From contig JAHBSK010000003.1 in NCBI GenBank assembly GCA_019639175.1, forward strand, positions 62,001-126,000: 64,000 nucleotides of DNA. Reading direction: 5' to 3'. Under the pieces are notes generated by a model that had not been told where the DNA came from, did not search any database, and worked only from the letters and a program-made list of their open reading frames with translations. The stretch comes from Acidobacteriota bacterium. Lineage in GTDB: Bacteria > Acidobacteriota > Blastocatellia > Pyrinomonadales > Pyrinomonadaceae. Positions 36,636 through 44,972 of this stretch are shown here, piece after piece. Position 1 is the stretch's first letter. Every line of letters starts with the position of its first letter. Made by a program: the position numbers and the translations under genes.

Positions 36636-37067
36636 TTAAAAACACCAACTGCCTTTTATGATCGGAACATCGGCACTTTGTAAGCCCATCTCACGATATT
36701 TTTCTTTCATGCCAATAGACTGTTGGTTAGTCAATTTGTGTAAAACTAACTCGATTCCGTTTACCAACTTTGGCGGTTTAGTGACATCTGACATCGTATA
36801 AATGTGCAATTCTTCCCCATTGAATTTATAAAAAGGGTGTGGGCCGATTGAGTGAAAAATAAGCGAAGTTTGCGGGTCTGGTTTTGAACAATAATTACTG
36901 TCTTTAGAAAGAGATAAGGAATCATAATTCATCCCGCGCACCTCACGCCGGAAATACAGCTTTTTGCCTGACGGACTCTCGATCATCAACAGGCCGTAAC
37001 CGGTAGAGGAACAACTTATCAGAAAACAAAGTGGGAGCAACAATAATAAATTCCGTAAATATCTCAT
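36636..37067 (-). CDS. Putative lipoprotein, unknown function
   Basis: ATG 37067 gives a 143-aa protein with a short hydrophobic leader and lipobox (LLLLLPLCFLISC, Cys at about 18), so it is likely lipid-anchored. The longer reading from 37172 has no support. The mature part contains LMIESPSGKKLYFRREVRG and ends PIIKGSWCF. No family recognised. Base composition is more AT-rich than its neighbours. It ends a short run after nadE and the 75-aa gene. Confidence 0.6.
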   Translation of the reverse strand: MRYLRNLLLLLPLCFLISCSSTGYGLLMIESPSGKKLYFRREVRGMNYDSLSLSKDSNYCSKPDPQTSLIFHSIGPHPFYKFNGEELHIYTMSDVTKPPKLVNGIELVLHKLTNQQSIGMKEKYREMGLQSADVPIIKGSWCF

Positions 37068-37179
37068 TTTCTCTTTTTGAGATGGTCTAATAAAATAACA
37101 CACAAAAGTCTCAAATAATGGGTAGTTATCAAGAAATATGATAAAGAAAGGCCGGTTGTAGAAAGCAGGCAAAAAACAC

Positions 37180-37407
37180 TTAGAGCGGCAAACCGCGCCG
37201 GACTCTGTCCCATTTCTGCCAGCGTTCGGGAACAGGCTTACCGCCGTTTTTTTCCCGAGCTTCCAAAAATTGAAAATATTGATCCTGGAGATGAAACAGC
37301 ATCTCGATCTTCTTTTCTGGCGAAAGCGACCTCAAATAGTCGCGCGAGGCCGCTTTTCGACTTTTTAGGTCGGTAAGTATTTCGTTTTGCCTATTCCTCT
37401 TCATCAA
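37180..37407 (-). CDS. Small charged protein, unknown function
   Basis: The 75-aa protein is rich in Arg, Lys, Glu and Gln (ILTDLKSRKAASRDYLRSL, IEMLFHLQDQYFQFLEARE) and is likely helical and cytoplasmic. Proteins of this general look are common beside toxin-antitoxin or nucleotide genes, but I recognise no family. It begins 13 bases after the nadE stop and is probably read through from it. Confidence 0.5.
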   Translation of the reverse strand: MMKRNRQNEILTDLKSRKAASRDYLRSLSPEKKIEMLFHLQDQYFQFLEAREKNGGKPVPERWQKWDRVRRGLPL

Positions 37408-37420
37408 TAGCTTTATGGAG

Positions 37421-39100
37421 TCACATCTTTGTTCTCCTGTATTTATGCGTTACGGGCCTGCGGCGGCCGATGCCGATGGCGTTCTTTGAGATGATGAGCG
37501 TTGGCGGCAGTTGGCGGCGTTTGAACTCGTTCGCGGGATGCTCGACCTTGTTGAGGATGGAATAAACAAGCTCGGCGTCATTGCCGGCGGCGACGATCTC
37601 GGCGGGCGATGCCTTTTGTTCAAAATACATCTTCAAGACCGGGTCCATCAGTTCATAAGGCGGCAGGCTGTCCTGGTCGAACTGGTTCGGGGCAAGTTCC
37701 GCCGAAGGTTTTTTGTCGATTATCGCGTTCGGTATCACCTCGCGTCCGGCGGCAGTATTTATATACCGCGAAAGCGCCCAGACCTCTGTTTTCAACACGT
37801 CGCCAAGCACCGCAAGGCCGCCGTTGGTGTCGCCGTAAAGCGTGCAGTAACCGACCGCAAGTTCGCTTTTATTGCCGGTGGAAAGCAATAGGCGGCCTTC
37901 GGCATTTGAGATCGCCATCAGGATAACGCCGCGGATGCGCGACTGTATATTTTCCGCCGCAAGGCTTTCGCCGCCGCGTGTCGGCTTGTCCAATTCAAGC
38001 TGTTTTACCAAAACCTCAAAGGCATCCGAAATCGGTTCGATGCGGCCTTCGCAGCCGAGATTTTTTATCAATTCTTGCGAATCCTTAACGCTGCCCTCTG
38101 ACGAAAACGGCGACGGCATCATCACGCACAAAAGATTTTCCGGGCCAAGAGCTTCGGCGGCCAACGCTGCGACAAGGCCTGAATCGATACCGCCTGACAA
38201 TCCCAAAACCGCTTTTTGAAAACCGTTCTTCGCCGCATAATCGCGAATACCGAGTACAAGGGCATGCTTTATAGCCGCAAATTCGTCACCGCCGATGCCG
38301 CGAGCATCGGGCTTGCGGCAATCTATCTCGACCGTCTCGACAAATTCCTCAAACGCCGCCGCCTGCAAAATAATATCGCCTTCGCTGTCAGCGATCAGGC
38401 TTGCTCCGTCAAAGATGATGCCGTCATTGCCGCCGACAAGATTTACAAAAACTATCGGGACACGGTTTGCCTTTGCTCGATGCGCGACCATGTCGCACCG
38501 CAGCCTGATCTTGCCTTTGTTGTAGGGCGATGCGTTGAGCGCGACTATCAGTTCGGCTCCGCGTTCGATAACGACATCAGTCGGGTCTTTGTCATAAAGC
38601 CGCTCGCGCCAAAACGTCTTGTCGTTCCAAAAATCTTCACAAACGACAACGCCGAGTTTGTGTTTCGCTCCCGACCTGTCAGTTACCTCAACTATGCCGT
38701 TCGGATCCGATTCCGGTTCAAAATATCGCGGATCGTCAAAAACGTCGTATTCGGGCAAGAGGGTTTTGTCGATAAAAGTAACGAGGTTTCCGTTGCTGAT
38801 GACCGCCGCCGAATTGAAAAGCCGTTTGCCGTCCCGTTCGGTGTTCGGCCGTATCGTCCCGACAATGGCAGTGATGCCTTCGGTTTCCGGGATGATCTTT
38901 TCAAGCGGCTCAAGCGAACTGTTGATGATGTCTGCGTCCTGAAACCAGTCCTGCGACGTGTAGCCGTGTATCGCAACCTCCGGAAACACGACCAGATCGG
39001 AACCGTCCGCCTTTGCCTTTTTAATGGCGTCAACGATCTTCCTGACATTGCCGTCAATGTCGCCGTTGGTAGTGTTTATCTGAGCTATTGTTACCCGCAT
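37421..39100 (-). CDS. nadE: Glutamine-dependent NAD+ synthetase
   Basis: The two-domain enzyme makes NAD from deamido-NAD using ammonia released from glutamine. The N-terminal nitrilase-type glutaminase has its Glu in VFPEVAIHGY, Lys in DKTLLPEYDVF and Cys in VVVCEDFWN. The C-terminal synthetase has the PP-loop LGLSGGIDSGL and STGNKSELAVGYCTLYGD. The 559-aa length is that of the compact two-domain form. It is followed by two small genes on the same strand. Confidence 0.95.
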   Translation of the reverse strand: MRVTIAQINTTNGDIDGNVRKIVDAIKKAKADGSDLVVFPEVAIHGYTSQDWFQDADIINSSLEPLEKIIPETEGITAIVGTIRPNTERDGKRLFNSAAVISNGNLVTFIDKTLLPEYDVFDDPRYFEPESDPNGIVEVTDRSGAKHKLGVVVCEDFWNDKTFWRERLYDKDPTDVVIERGAELIVALNASPYNKGKIRLRCDMVAHRAKANRVPIVFVNLVGGNDGIIFDGASLIADSEGDIILQAAAFEEFVETVEIDCRKPDARGIGGDEFAAIKHALVLGIRDYAAKNGFQKAVLGLSGGIDSGLVAALAAEALGPENLLCVMMPSPFSSEGSVKDSQELIKNLGCEGRIEPISDAFEVLVKQLELDKPTRGGESLAAENIQSRIRGVILMAISNAEGRLLLSTGNKSELAVGYCTLYGDTNGGLAVLGDVLKTEVWALSRYINTAAGREVIPNAIIDKKPSAELAPNQFDQDSLPPYELMDPVLKMYFEQKASPAEIVAAGNDAELVYSILNKVEHPANEFKRRQLPPTLIISKNAIGIGRRRPVTHKYRRTKM

Positions 39101-39111
39101 AAATAGATCTT

Positions 39112-39253
39112 ACCGCAGAGACACAGAGACGCGGAGAAATGAAAAAAATATGCCGATGATGAACACAGATTATCTTTTGCTATTTTGTTATGATCCACGT
39201 TGTCCCCATTTATCTGCTGTTAATGCTATCTTTGCGTCTCTGCGTCTTGGCGG
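39112..39253. repeat. Inverted pair of a dispersed CGCAGAGAC-type repeat
   Basis: 39112-39138 (ACCGCAGAGACACAGAGACG...) and, inverted, 39230-39253 (TTTGCGTCTCTGCGTCTTGG...) are imperfect copies of the same element. The stretch between them is AT-rich and otherwise empty. The right copy runs into the 3' end of the receiver-HATPase gene and supplies its last codons and stop. Confidence 0.6.
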
Positions 39254-40038
39254 TTGTCACTTTTCTTCACCATCGTCAGCCGGTTGCCGCGTTCGTTATA
39301 GGCGACCTCGTCCATGATGTTATAGATGAACAGGACACCGCGGCCTGAGGTTTTGAAAAGGTTTTCCGGATCGAGCGGGTCAGGGATTGCGTTTACGTCA
39401 AAGCCTTCGCCCTCGTCCTCGATGGTAAAGCGGGCTTCATTCTTTGATATTTCGGCGGCAATGCGGACAAGCTTTTGCGCGTCAAATTTGTTGCCGTGTT
39501 TTACGGCGTTCACAAAAGCTTCGTCAAGGGCGATAAAAAGATTGGACTGTTCGGGTTTTATCACCCCGAGCTTTTCCACGCGCTTTATCAGATATTCGAG
39601 GACGATGTGCATCAGCGAGATAGCGCTCGGCAGCTCAAATTCGATGCTTTCACGCATATCCCTGACCGTTTCGTAGGTATCTACGTACCTGATCTTGTAA
39701 TCAAGCACGGTCGCCACAAGGTTTTTCAGCTCTTCTTCGTCAAAATCGTCTCTGCGAAAATTTGCCGCGCATATCTTAAAGGCCTTCAACTGGTCTGATC
39801 CCGAAAAATATGCGGTTTGCGGCAAACATACCGGGCCTTCCTCATCATCGCCGCAATCAGACAGGTTCTCGATATTCAGGTCGGTTATGACCACATCATA
39901 GGTGTCTATTCCGTCCAGGGCCAGAGCCTCCTGCCGGGTCTCGACCGCCTTCACCTCATGCCCTTCGTGCGTAAAGACCTCGGCCAAAGAAGATGCCAGG
40001 TCGTCGTGGTCGTCAATGATCAGTATCCGTCGCTGCAT
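39226..40038 (-). CDS. Receiver-like domain fused to RsbW-type HATPase
   Basis: Residues 1-120 resemble a response-regulator receiver with the acidic pair DD (9-10) and the phospho-acceptor D53 in VVITDLNIEN. The later Thr/Lys positions are poorly kept (NFRRDDF where TKPF is usual). The C-terminal part is an anti-sigma-factor-type GHKL ATPase with N box ALDEAFVNAVKHGN, G1 box DEGEGFD and G2 box GRGVLFIYNI. There is no kinase dimerisation helix, so it likely acts as a switch for an anti-sigma or phosphorelay pathway. The last residues (RQDAETQR) come from a dispersed repeat. Confidence 0.82.
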   Translation of the reverse strand: MQRRILIIDDHDDLASSLAEVFTHEGHEVKAVETRQEALALDGIDTYDVVITDLNIENLSDCGDDEEGPVCLPQTAYFSGSDQLKAFKICAANFRRDDFDEEELKNLVATVLDYKIRYVDTYETVRDMRESIEFELPSAISLMHIVLEYLIKRVEKLGVIKPEQSNLFIALDEAFVNAVKHGNKFDAQKLVRIAAEISKNEARFTIEDEGEGFDVNAIPDPLDPENLFKTSGRGVLFIYNIMDEVAYNERGNRLTMVKKSDNRQDAETQR

Positions 40039-40125
40039 TATGCCCTTTTACCGCTAAATATAAGAACGAAATAATCGTAACCGTTGTTGCAAATGATACC
40101 TTAACTTGTTACTTATTTTCTATCC

Positions 40126-40836
40126 GTGTCCGACCAAATTAACAAAGCCTTTTCTTTTGCTCCGCTGGACAAATACACATTTGCCCAGCGAATGACCATT
40201 CGGCTTGCCGCGTGGGCGTTTTACTGGAGCATCAGAATAATAGGCTCGACCGTCAGGTTTGATTCTGAGGGCCTTGAAAATTTTGACAATATCCGGGCAT
40301 CGGGCAAACTGCCTGTTTATGCCTTTTGGCACGACCGCATTATCGGCAGCGCATATTATTTTCGCCATCGCAAGATAGTCGTTCTCACCTCGCAAAGCTA
40401 TGACAGCGAATATACTTCGCGGTGCATTCAGCGGCTCGGTTTCGGCGTTGTCCGCGGTTCATCGACACGCGGCGGCGTTCAGGCCCTTGTCGGCATGATA
40501 CGCCTGATGCGCGAAGGTTTTGAAATGGCGTTCACCGTTGACGGGCCAAAAGGCCCGCGATACGAAGCCAAACCCGGCCCTGTTCTGCTTGCAAAAAAAT
40601 CTGGAAACCCGATGGCTCCTTTTCTAGTCGAATTTGAAAAAAGCTGGAAGCTGAAAAGCTGGGACAAGCTGCAAATACCCAAACCCTTTACAAAGGGCCT
40701 GGTGATGGCGTCAGAACCGATCCCGGTGCCGTCCGATCTGGACGACGTTCAGCTTGAGGAAAAGCAGCTCGAACTCCAAAAGGCTCTGGACAAACTGGTC
40801 GCGCGAGGCGAGGAATGGAGACTCAAGCAACGTTAA
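40126..40836 (+). CDS. Lysophospholipid acyltransferase-like protein (DUF374)
   Basis: The 236-aa protein has the DUF374 signature: PVYAFWHDRIIGSAYYF (catalytic HD), GVVRGSSTRGGVQAL and AFTVDGPKGPRY. These proteins are relatives of lipid A and glycerolipid acyltransferases and probably acylate a membrane lipid or lipid A precursor. A hydrophobic N-terminal helix (AAWAFYWSIRIIGS) would hold it to the inner membrane. The start is GTG at 40126. It stands alone on the plus strand between two minus-strand genes. Confidence 0.85.
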   Translation: MSDQINKAFSFAPLDKYTFAQRMTIRLAAWAFYWSIRIIGSTVRFDSEGLENFDNIRASGKLPVYAFWHDRIIGSAYYFRHRKIVVLTSQSYDSEYTSRCIQRLGFGVVRGSSTRGGVQALVGMIRLMREGFEMAFTVDGPKGPRYEAKPGPVLLAKKSGNPMAPFLVEFEKSWKLKSWDKLQIPKPFTKGLVMASEPIPVPSDLDDVQLEEKQLELQKALDKLVARGEEWRLKQR

Positions 40837-40908
40837 ACCAAGATTCAGCGTTAGAGGACCCCTAAGTTCAAAACGCAGCAGACCAGGCCGATCTGTTTTG
40901 GTTTCTAA

Positions 40909-40943
40909 CAGTTAACAGTTGGTCAGTTTTCAGTTGTCAGTTG
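40909..40943. repeat. Cluster of CAGTT repeats in intergenic DNA
   Basis: Five CAGTT units occur within 35 bases, followed by an inverted AACTG copy (about 40956-40960). The stretch lies between the acyltransferase stop and the ctaA stop. It is a low-complexity intergenic repeat with no coding content. Confidence 0.5.
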
Positions 40944-41031
40944 AAAAAAACTAATAACTGTAAACTACGTAACTATTTGGTGTTAGATCGGTTCAGGCTT
41001 TTGCCGTGGTGTTTCTAATGCGGAATCCGGG

Positions 41032-41994
41032 TTAGATCTCTGAAATAACATTCTTCTCTTCAGTAGAATAGGCCGCCGCGAACATCACAACGTAGGCGAT
41101 CCAGACAAGGTCGGCAAGCAGCAGATGCCCAAGCTGCATAACTATCGGAGCAAGCATCAAAAGCGTCGCGGCACCGAAAACGACCTGAACAATGATAAGA
41201 ATTGAAAGAACATTCGACCAACGCACGACCGCTGTGTTGCCTTCGGCAAATTTACGCACCCATCCGGCAATGAAAATAAGAAAAACAGATAATAATACTG
41301 AAAGAATGGGATGAATTATTCTAAGGCGAAGCAAAATATGAGAATCAGGGTCAAAATCTTTCGCGATGCCTTCTGCAATGGTTTCCGAAGGAAAAAGCAT
41401 ATTCGTAAGCGCCGCCATCGAGCCGCTGATGCCCGTGATGAAGATTGCCGCAACGCCAAGCAGCATCAGCCACTTAAGCTTTCCGCTATTTACCTTTAAG
41501 AACTCTCTGCCGCCCGCATACCACGCCGTCAGTGTCAGGAACGCGACCAGAATGAACGTATTTATCAGGTGGCCTGCCGTCCAATATGGCCGCGTCGGTG
41601 TCCAGTTTCCGGCTGTGTTCCCGGTCAGCACCAACCCGCCGCCGATAGCACCCTCGACAATGATAAAAACCAGCGAAAGCACTGCCAGTTTTCTGACAAT
41701 GCTTCCCTTTTGAAAAGCCCTGAATGCCCAGATGACCAGCCCGACGACAACAATGCCGGCTATCGCGGTCGTGACACGGTGCGAAAATTCGATAACGGTC
41801 TTTAGCTCCGGTGCGGACGGTATCGCCTCGCCCTGACATGTCAGCCAATGCTGGCCGCAGCCGTCGCCGGAATGAGACGCCCGCAAAAAAACGCCCCACA
41901 AAATGACGATGACGTTATAGACAACGGTAAAGACGGCGTAGCGGTAAAATACTTTTCCGCCCGATGATATTTGTTTCTCAAGCTTTTCGCCCAT
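41032..41994 (-). CDS. ctaA: Heme A synthase (CtaA/COX15 family)
   Basis: Membrane enzyme oxidising heme O to heme A for cytochrome oxidase. The 320-aa product has about eight membrane helices. The four heme-ligand histidines are visible in EFSHRVTTAIAG, AGHLINTFIL, RIIHPILSVL and QLGHLLLADL. A cysteine pair in GDGCGQHWLTCQGE matches the extracytoplasmic pair of Bacillus-type CtaA. It indicates an aerobic aa3-type respiratory chain. No ctaB or oxidase gene is in the window. Confidence 0.92.
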   Translation of the reverse strand: MGEKLEKQISSGGKVFYRYAVFTVVYNVIVILWGVFLRASHSGDGCGQHWLTCQGEAIPSAPELKTVIEFSHRVTTAIAGIVVVGLVIWAFRAFQKGSIVRKLAVLSLVFIIVEGAIGGGLVLTGNTAGNWTPTRPYWTAGHLINTFILVAFLTLTAWYAGGREFLKVNSGKLKWLMLLGVAAIFITGISGSMAALTNMLFPSETIAEGIAKDFDPDSHILLRLRIIHPILSVLLSVFLIFIAGWVRKFAEGNTAVVRWSNVLSILIIVQVVFGAATLLMLAPIVMQLGHLLLADLVWIAYVVMFAAAYSTEEKNVISEI

Positions 41995-42134
41995 CTGTTG
42001 CCGTTAGCCCCGGTTGCATTGCTAGAATATATTAAAGAATATCACCTGTGAGGCAGGCTTAAAAACTCTCGCATATTAGCCGCACTTTCATATTGGGTGA
42101 GTGTTTTTGCTAATGTGATCTGCGGTGGCCGCGA

Positions 42135-42881
42135 ATGAAGAATGAACGCATCGACATCCTGATGGTCAATAGAGGTTTTGCCGAATCGCGCACCAAGGCG
42201 CAGGCAATGATAATGTCAGGTGTCGTATTGGCAGATGAGAAGCGTGTAGATAAGCCGTCACAGACCTTTTCACCGGAAACCGTCATCAGAATTAAGGGCG
42301 AAACTCCGGCGTCACGTTATGTAGGCCGCGGCGGGCTAAAGCTCGAACACGCCCTGAAACATTTCGTCATCGATCCGTCGGGAATGGCATGTATCGACAT
42401 CGGCTCCTCGACCGGCGGTTTTACCGATTGCCTGCTCCAACACGAAGCATCGAGTGTGGTTGCCGTTGATTCGGGAACGAACCAGCTTGACTGGAAGCTG
42501 CGCAGCGACCCGCGTGTCGATGTCCGCGAGAATACCAACGCAAGAGAACTGACGCCGGACAAAATGCCGCATCTTTTCGATCTGGCAGTGATGGACGTTT
42601 CGTTCATATCGGTAACGAAGATCATTCCGGCTTTGATACCTTTGCTTAAAGAAAAAGGAAAACTCGTGTTTCTTATCAAGCCGCAGTTCGAAGTAGGCAA
42701 GGGCGAGGTCGGCAAAGGCGGCATTGTCCGCGAACCGGAAAAACACGCTCGCGTCATCGAAGAGGTCAACGCTTTTGCAGAAACTTTAGGATTGAAATGC
42801 CTTGGTGTGACCGATTCGCCGATATTGGGACAAAAAGGAAATAAGGAGTTTCTGGCAGCGTATGAAAAACAAAACTCCTGA
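42135..42881 (+). CDS. tlyA: TlyA-type rRNA 2'-O-methyltransferase
   Basis: An N-terminal S4 RNA-binding domain (RIDILMVNRGFAESRTKAQAMI, VGRGGLKLEHAL) is followed by an FtsJ/RrmJ-like methyltransferase fold with SAM motif CIDIGSSTGGFTDCLL and the catalytic region KPQFEVGKGEVGKGGIV. TlyA proteins methylate 16S and/or 23S rRNA ribose; some have been called hemolysins. Length (248 aa) is typical. Its 3' end overlaps the next gene by 20 bases in a different frame. Confidence 0.93.
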   Translation: MKNERIDILMVNRGFAESRTKAQAMIMSGVVLADEKRVDKPSQTFSPETVIRIKGETPASRYVGRGGLKLEHALKHFVIDPSGMACIDIGSSTGGFTDCLLQHEASSVVAVDSGTNQLDWKLRSDPRVDVRENTNARELTPDKMPHLFDLAVMDVSFISVTKIIPALIPLLKEKGKLVFLIKPQFEVGKGEVGKGGIVREPEKHARVIEEVNAFAETLGLKCLGVTDSPILGQKGNKEFLAAYEKQNS

Positions 42882-43080
42882 AAGCGATCCGCCGAAAGAA
42901 TTTATCGAAGGCGTCCATTATTATTTTGAGAACGGCCTGATGGTCCTGACTGAAAGGTTCCTTCTCGAACGCGGTTACTGCTGCGGAAACGGCTGCCGCC
43001 ATTGCCCGTACCCGAAAGATGCCGAAAAAGATCAGAGAAGAAAATCCTCAAGTTCTTCGCGAACCGATCCTGCCGACTGA
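42862..43080 (+). CDS. DUF5522-type small cysteine-cluster protein
   Basis: The 72-aa protein has the DUF5522 pattern: FIEGVHYYFENGLMVLTERF followed by a tight cysteine cluster GYCCGNGCRHCPYP, probably a metal site. Function is unknown. It overlaps tlyA by 20 bases, a coupling arrangement. Its last 16 codons (Ser/Arg-rich) overlap, tail to tail, the 3' end of the ArsR-type gene on the other strand. Confidence 0.8.
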   Translation: MKNKTPESDPPKEFIEGVHYYFENGLMVLTERFLLERGYCCGNGCRHCPYPKDAEKDQRRKSSSSSRTDPAD

Positions 43081-43532
43081 GGCTCATCGAATACGGACTC
43101 GAAATGATCTTCCGTAAACTCGCCGGCATCATCTTCGGCTTCTGCTGTCTCCGCATCATTCTGAAACATCGTGTCATCCTGTGCCGCACGATATTCCGAT
43201 GAAAACACATTGCCGGCAACTCGGGTCTCTGATGCCAGCCATTCAAGAGCGGAGTCAATGGCCGCAGCCGCCGCTTCTTCGGCAGGCCACGCTATCGAGT
43301 AATAAATGGAGCGTCCGTCGCGGCGGGTTTTGACGAGGCCGGCTTGCCTCAAATACGCCAAATGACGCGAAACCTTCGGCTGACTTTCGCCGATCGTGTC
43401 GGCAAGCGACAAAACACCTGTCTCACCCCGACGCATCAGATAGAGCAGCCGAAGCCGTGTCTTATCGGCAAGGGCCGCATAGAACGTCTCTATCTTTTTT
43501 AACCTGTCATCAGGCCTCATGAACGTAACCAT
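43032..43532 (-). CDS. ArsR-type transcriptional regulator
   Basis: The 166-aa protein has an ArsR winged helix in its first 100 residues: TFYAALADKTRLRLLYLMRRGE, SLADTIGESQPKVSRHLAYLRQAGLVKTRR and DGRSIYYSI. No ArsR-type metal-binding cysteine pair is visible, so the signal may not be a metal. The C-terminal 60 residues are acidic and unlike known family members. Starts at 43532 or 43520 are both possible. It overlaps the DUF5522 gene tail to tail by 49 bases. The 230 bases upstream are very AT-rich and probably hold its promoter. Confidence 0.85.
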   Translation of the reverse strand: MVTFMRPDDRLKKIETFYAALADKTRLRLLYLMRRGETGVLSLADTIGESQPKVSRHLAYLRQAGLVKTRRDGRSIYYSIAWPAEEAAAAAIDSALEWLASETRVAGNVFSSEYRAAQDDTMFQNDAETAEAEDDAGEFTEDHFESVFDEPQSAGSVREELEDFLL

Positions 43533-43703
43533 ACCACAAAGCAGATCAAAAGTCTTGTATTATATATGGTAATACGTATGTCTTTGCAAAATTATATGCG
43601 TCTTTACATATATATCAAGCATATCAAACCAAACGGAAGCCTCAAGAGTCATACGGAACACGATCATATACATATGCTTATCCATATATATTAACAAAAC
43701 TAA

Positions 43704-43740
43704 AGGAGGCAAAGCTTTTCAGCCTGCCTCCTCTAACAAA
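43704..43740 (-). terminator. Terminator after the Clp-like AAA+ gene
   Basis: AGGAGGCA (43704-43711) and TGCCTCCT (43725-43732) form a perfect 8-bp stem. Read on the minus strand the stem is followed by TTTAGTTTTG, so it fits the end of the AAA+ gene at 43764. Confidence 0.6.
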
Positions 43741-43763
43741 CGTCTCAATGCCCGGGAAGGGTT

Positions 43764-44972
43764 TTAGACGTCGTTATTCTCGCCTTTTGATTTACTCATC
43801 TCGGTTGCGGCCTCGGCCTGCGGCAGCGGAGCTCCGACCGCATCAGATTTTGTCAGGTCTGACGAAGGCTCTTCATAAGATCCGGCATCAGCAACTATCA
43901 TCTTGCCTGATTGCTTTGAAAAGATAAGCGTGTTGCGTTCCTCATCAAGATCGACGGTGACGAGGTCGCCGGTCTCGACCTGCTGTGTTGCGACCAGATT
44001 GGACAGCGGATAAACAAGAAACCGCTCAATGGAACGCTTGAGGTGACGGGCGCCGTATTTCAGGTCAATGCCTTCCATCAGCAAAAATTCCTTGGCTCCG
44101 TCCGTGCATTCAAAGATGAACTTTGTTCCGGCCGAATCCGTTATCCGCTGCTGAACGTCATTAAGCTCAATGTCCAGTATCTTGCGCAGGTGATGTTCCT
44201 TAAGGCTGCGGAAAACCACCACCTTGTCGATGCGGTTCATGAACTCCGGCGAGAATTTTCGCTTTGCCGCCTCCAGCGCGGTGCGGTAGATCTTGGTGTC
44301 GATCTCGGTGTCGTCACGCGGTTTGTCCTGTTTGGTCGGGGCAAACCCGATGCCGCCTGAGATCATATCAGACATCTCGCGGGCGCCGAGGTTTGAGGTC
44401 ATTATCACTATCGTCCTCGAAAAATCCACGCGGCGATTGTCACCCAGCGTCAGCGTTGCCTTGTCCAAAATACCGAGCAGAAGCTGCCACAGCGAATCGG
44501 ACGCCTTTTCTATCTCGTCAAAAAGGACGAACGTCAGCTTTGTGTCATCGGTGTGGGCCTTGTCCAGATTTTCCTGTGTCAGCATCGGCGAGGTTTCACG
44601 ATGGCCCAGGTAACCCGGAGGCGATCCGATGAGCTTTGCTATTTCGTGCGAATGCTGAAATTCGGCACAGTCTATTTTCACCACGGCGTGCGGTTCGCCA
44701 AAAAGAACCTCTGACGCGGCCTCGACCACGCGTGTTTTTCCCGAACCCGTCGGGCCGAGAAACAGCATTGTCCCAATGGGGCGCGCGGGGTTGTTCATTC
44801 CCGCCAGATATATCTGAAACAGGCCGCTCATACGGCGCACGGCCCTTTCCTGCCCGACTATGCGCTGCGACAGTTTATCCTCAAACTCGGCTGCTCGCGG
44901 ACTTTTACGGTCCGGGTCTAGCATAATGACCTTGTCTGTCGGTGCCTTCTTTTTCACTGCATCGTTTTTCAT
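43764..44972 (-). CDS. Single-ring Clp/ClpB-type AAA+ ATPase
   Basis: The 402-aa protein matches the second (D2) ATPase ring of ClpB/ClpA: Walker A GPTGSGKT (73-80), pore loop GSPPGYLG (117-123), Walker B VLFDEIEKA, sensor 1 IVIMTSNLGA, arginine region FMNRIDKVVVF and the D2-small domain with sensor 2 YGARHLKRSIERF. It lacks the N-domain, D1 ring and middle coiled coil of ClpB, and is too diverged for ClpX (no zinc finger). An extended Ser/Asn/Glu-rich tail closes it. It may be a stand-alone unfoldase or disaggregase. The ATG has AGGAG eleven bases upstream. Confidence 0.85.
   Translation of the reverse strand: MKNDAVKKKAPTDKVIMLDPDRKSPRAAEFEDKLSQRIVGQERAVRRMSGLFQIYLAGMNNPARPIGTMLFLGPTGSGKTRVVEAASEVLFGEPHAVVKIDCAEFQHSHEIAKLIGSPPGYLGHRETSPMLTQENLDKAHTDDTKLTFVLFDEIEKASDSLWQLLLGILDKATLTLGDNRRVDFSRTIVIMTSNLGAREMSDMISGGIGFAPTKQDKPRDDTEIDTKIYRTALEAAKRKFSPEFMNRIDKVVVFRSLKEHHLRKILDIELNDVQQRITDSAGTKFIFECTDGAKEFLLMEGIDLKYGARHLKRSIERFLVYPLSNLVATQQVETGDLVTVDLDEERNTLIFSKQSGKMIVADAGSYEEPSSDLTKSDAVGAPLPQAEAATEMSKSKGENNDV

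Noticed and set aside
38216..39106. Plus-strand frame of 296 codons
   Set aside because: Antisense to nadE, which has both catalytic domains intact.
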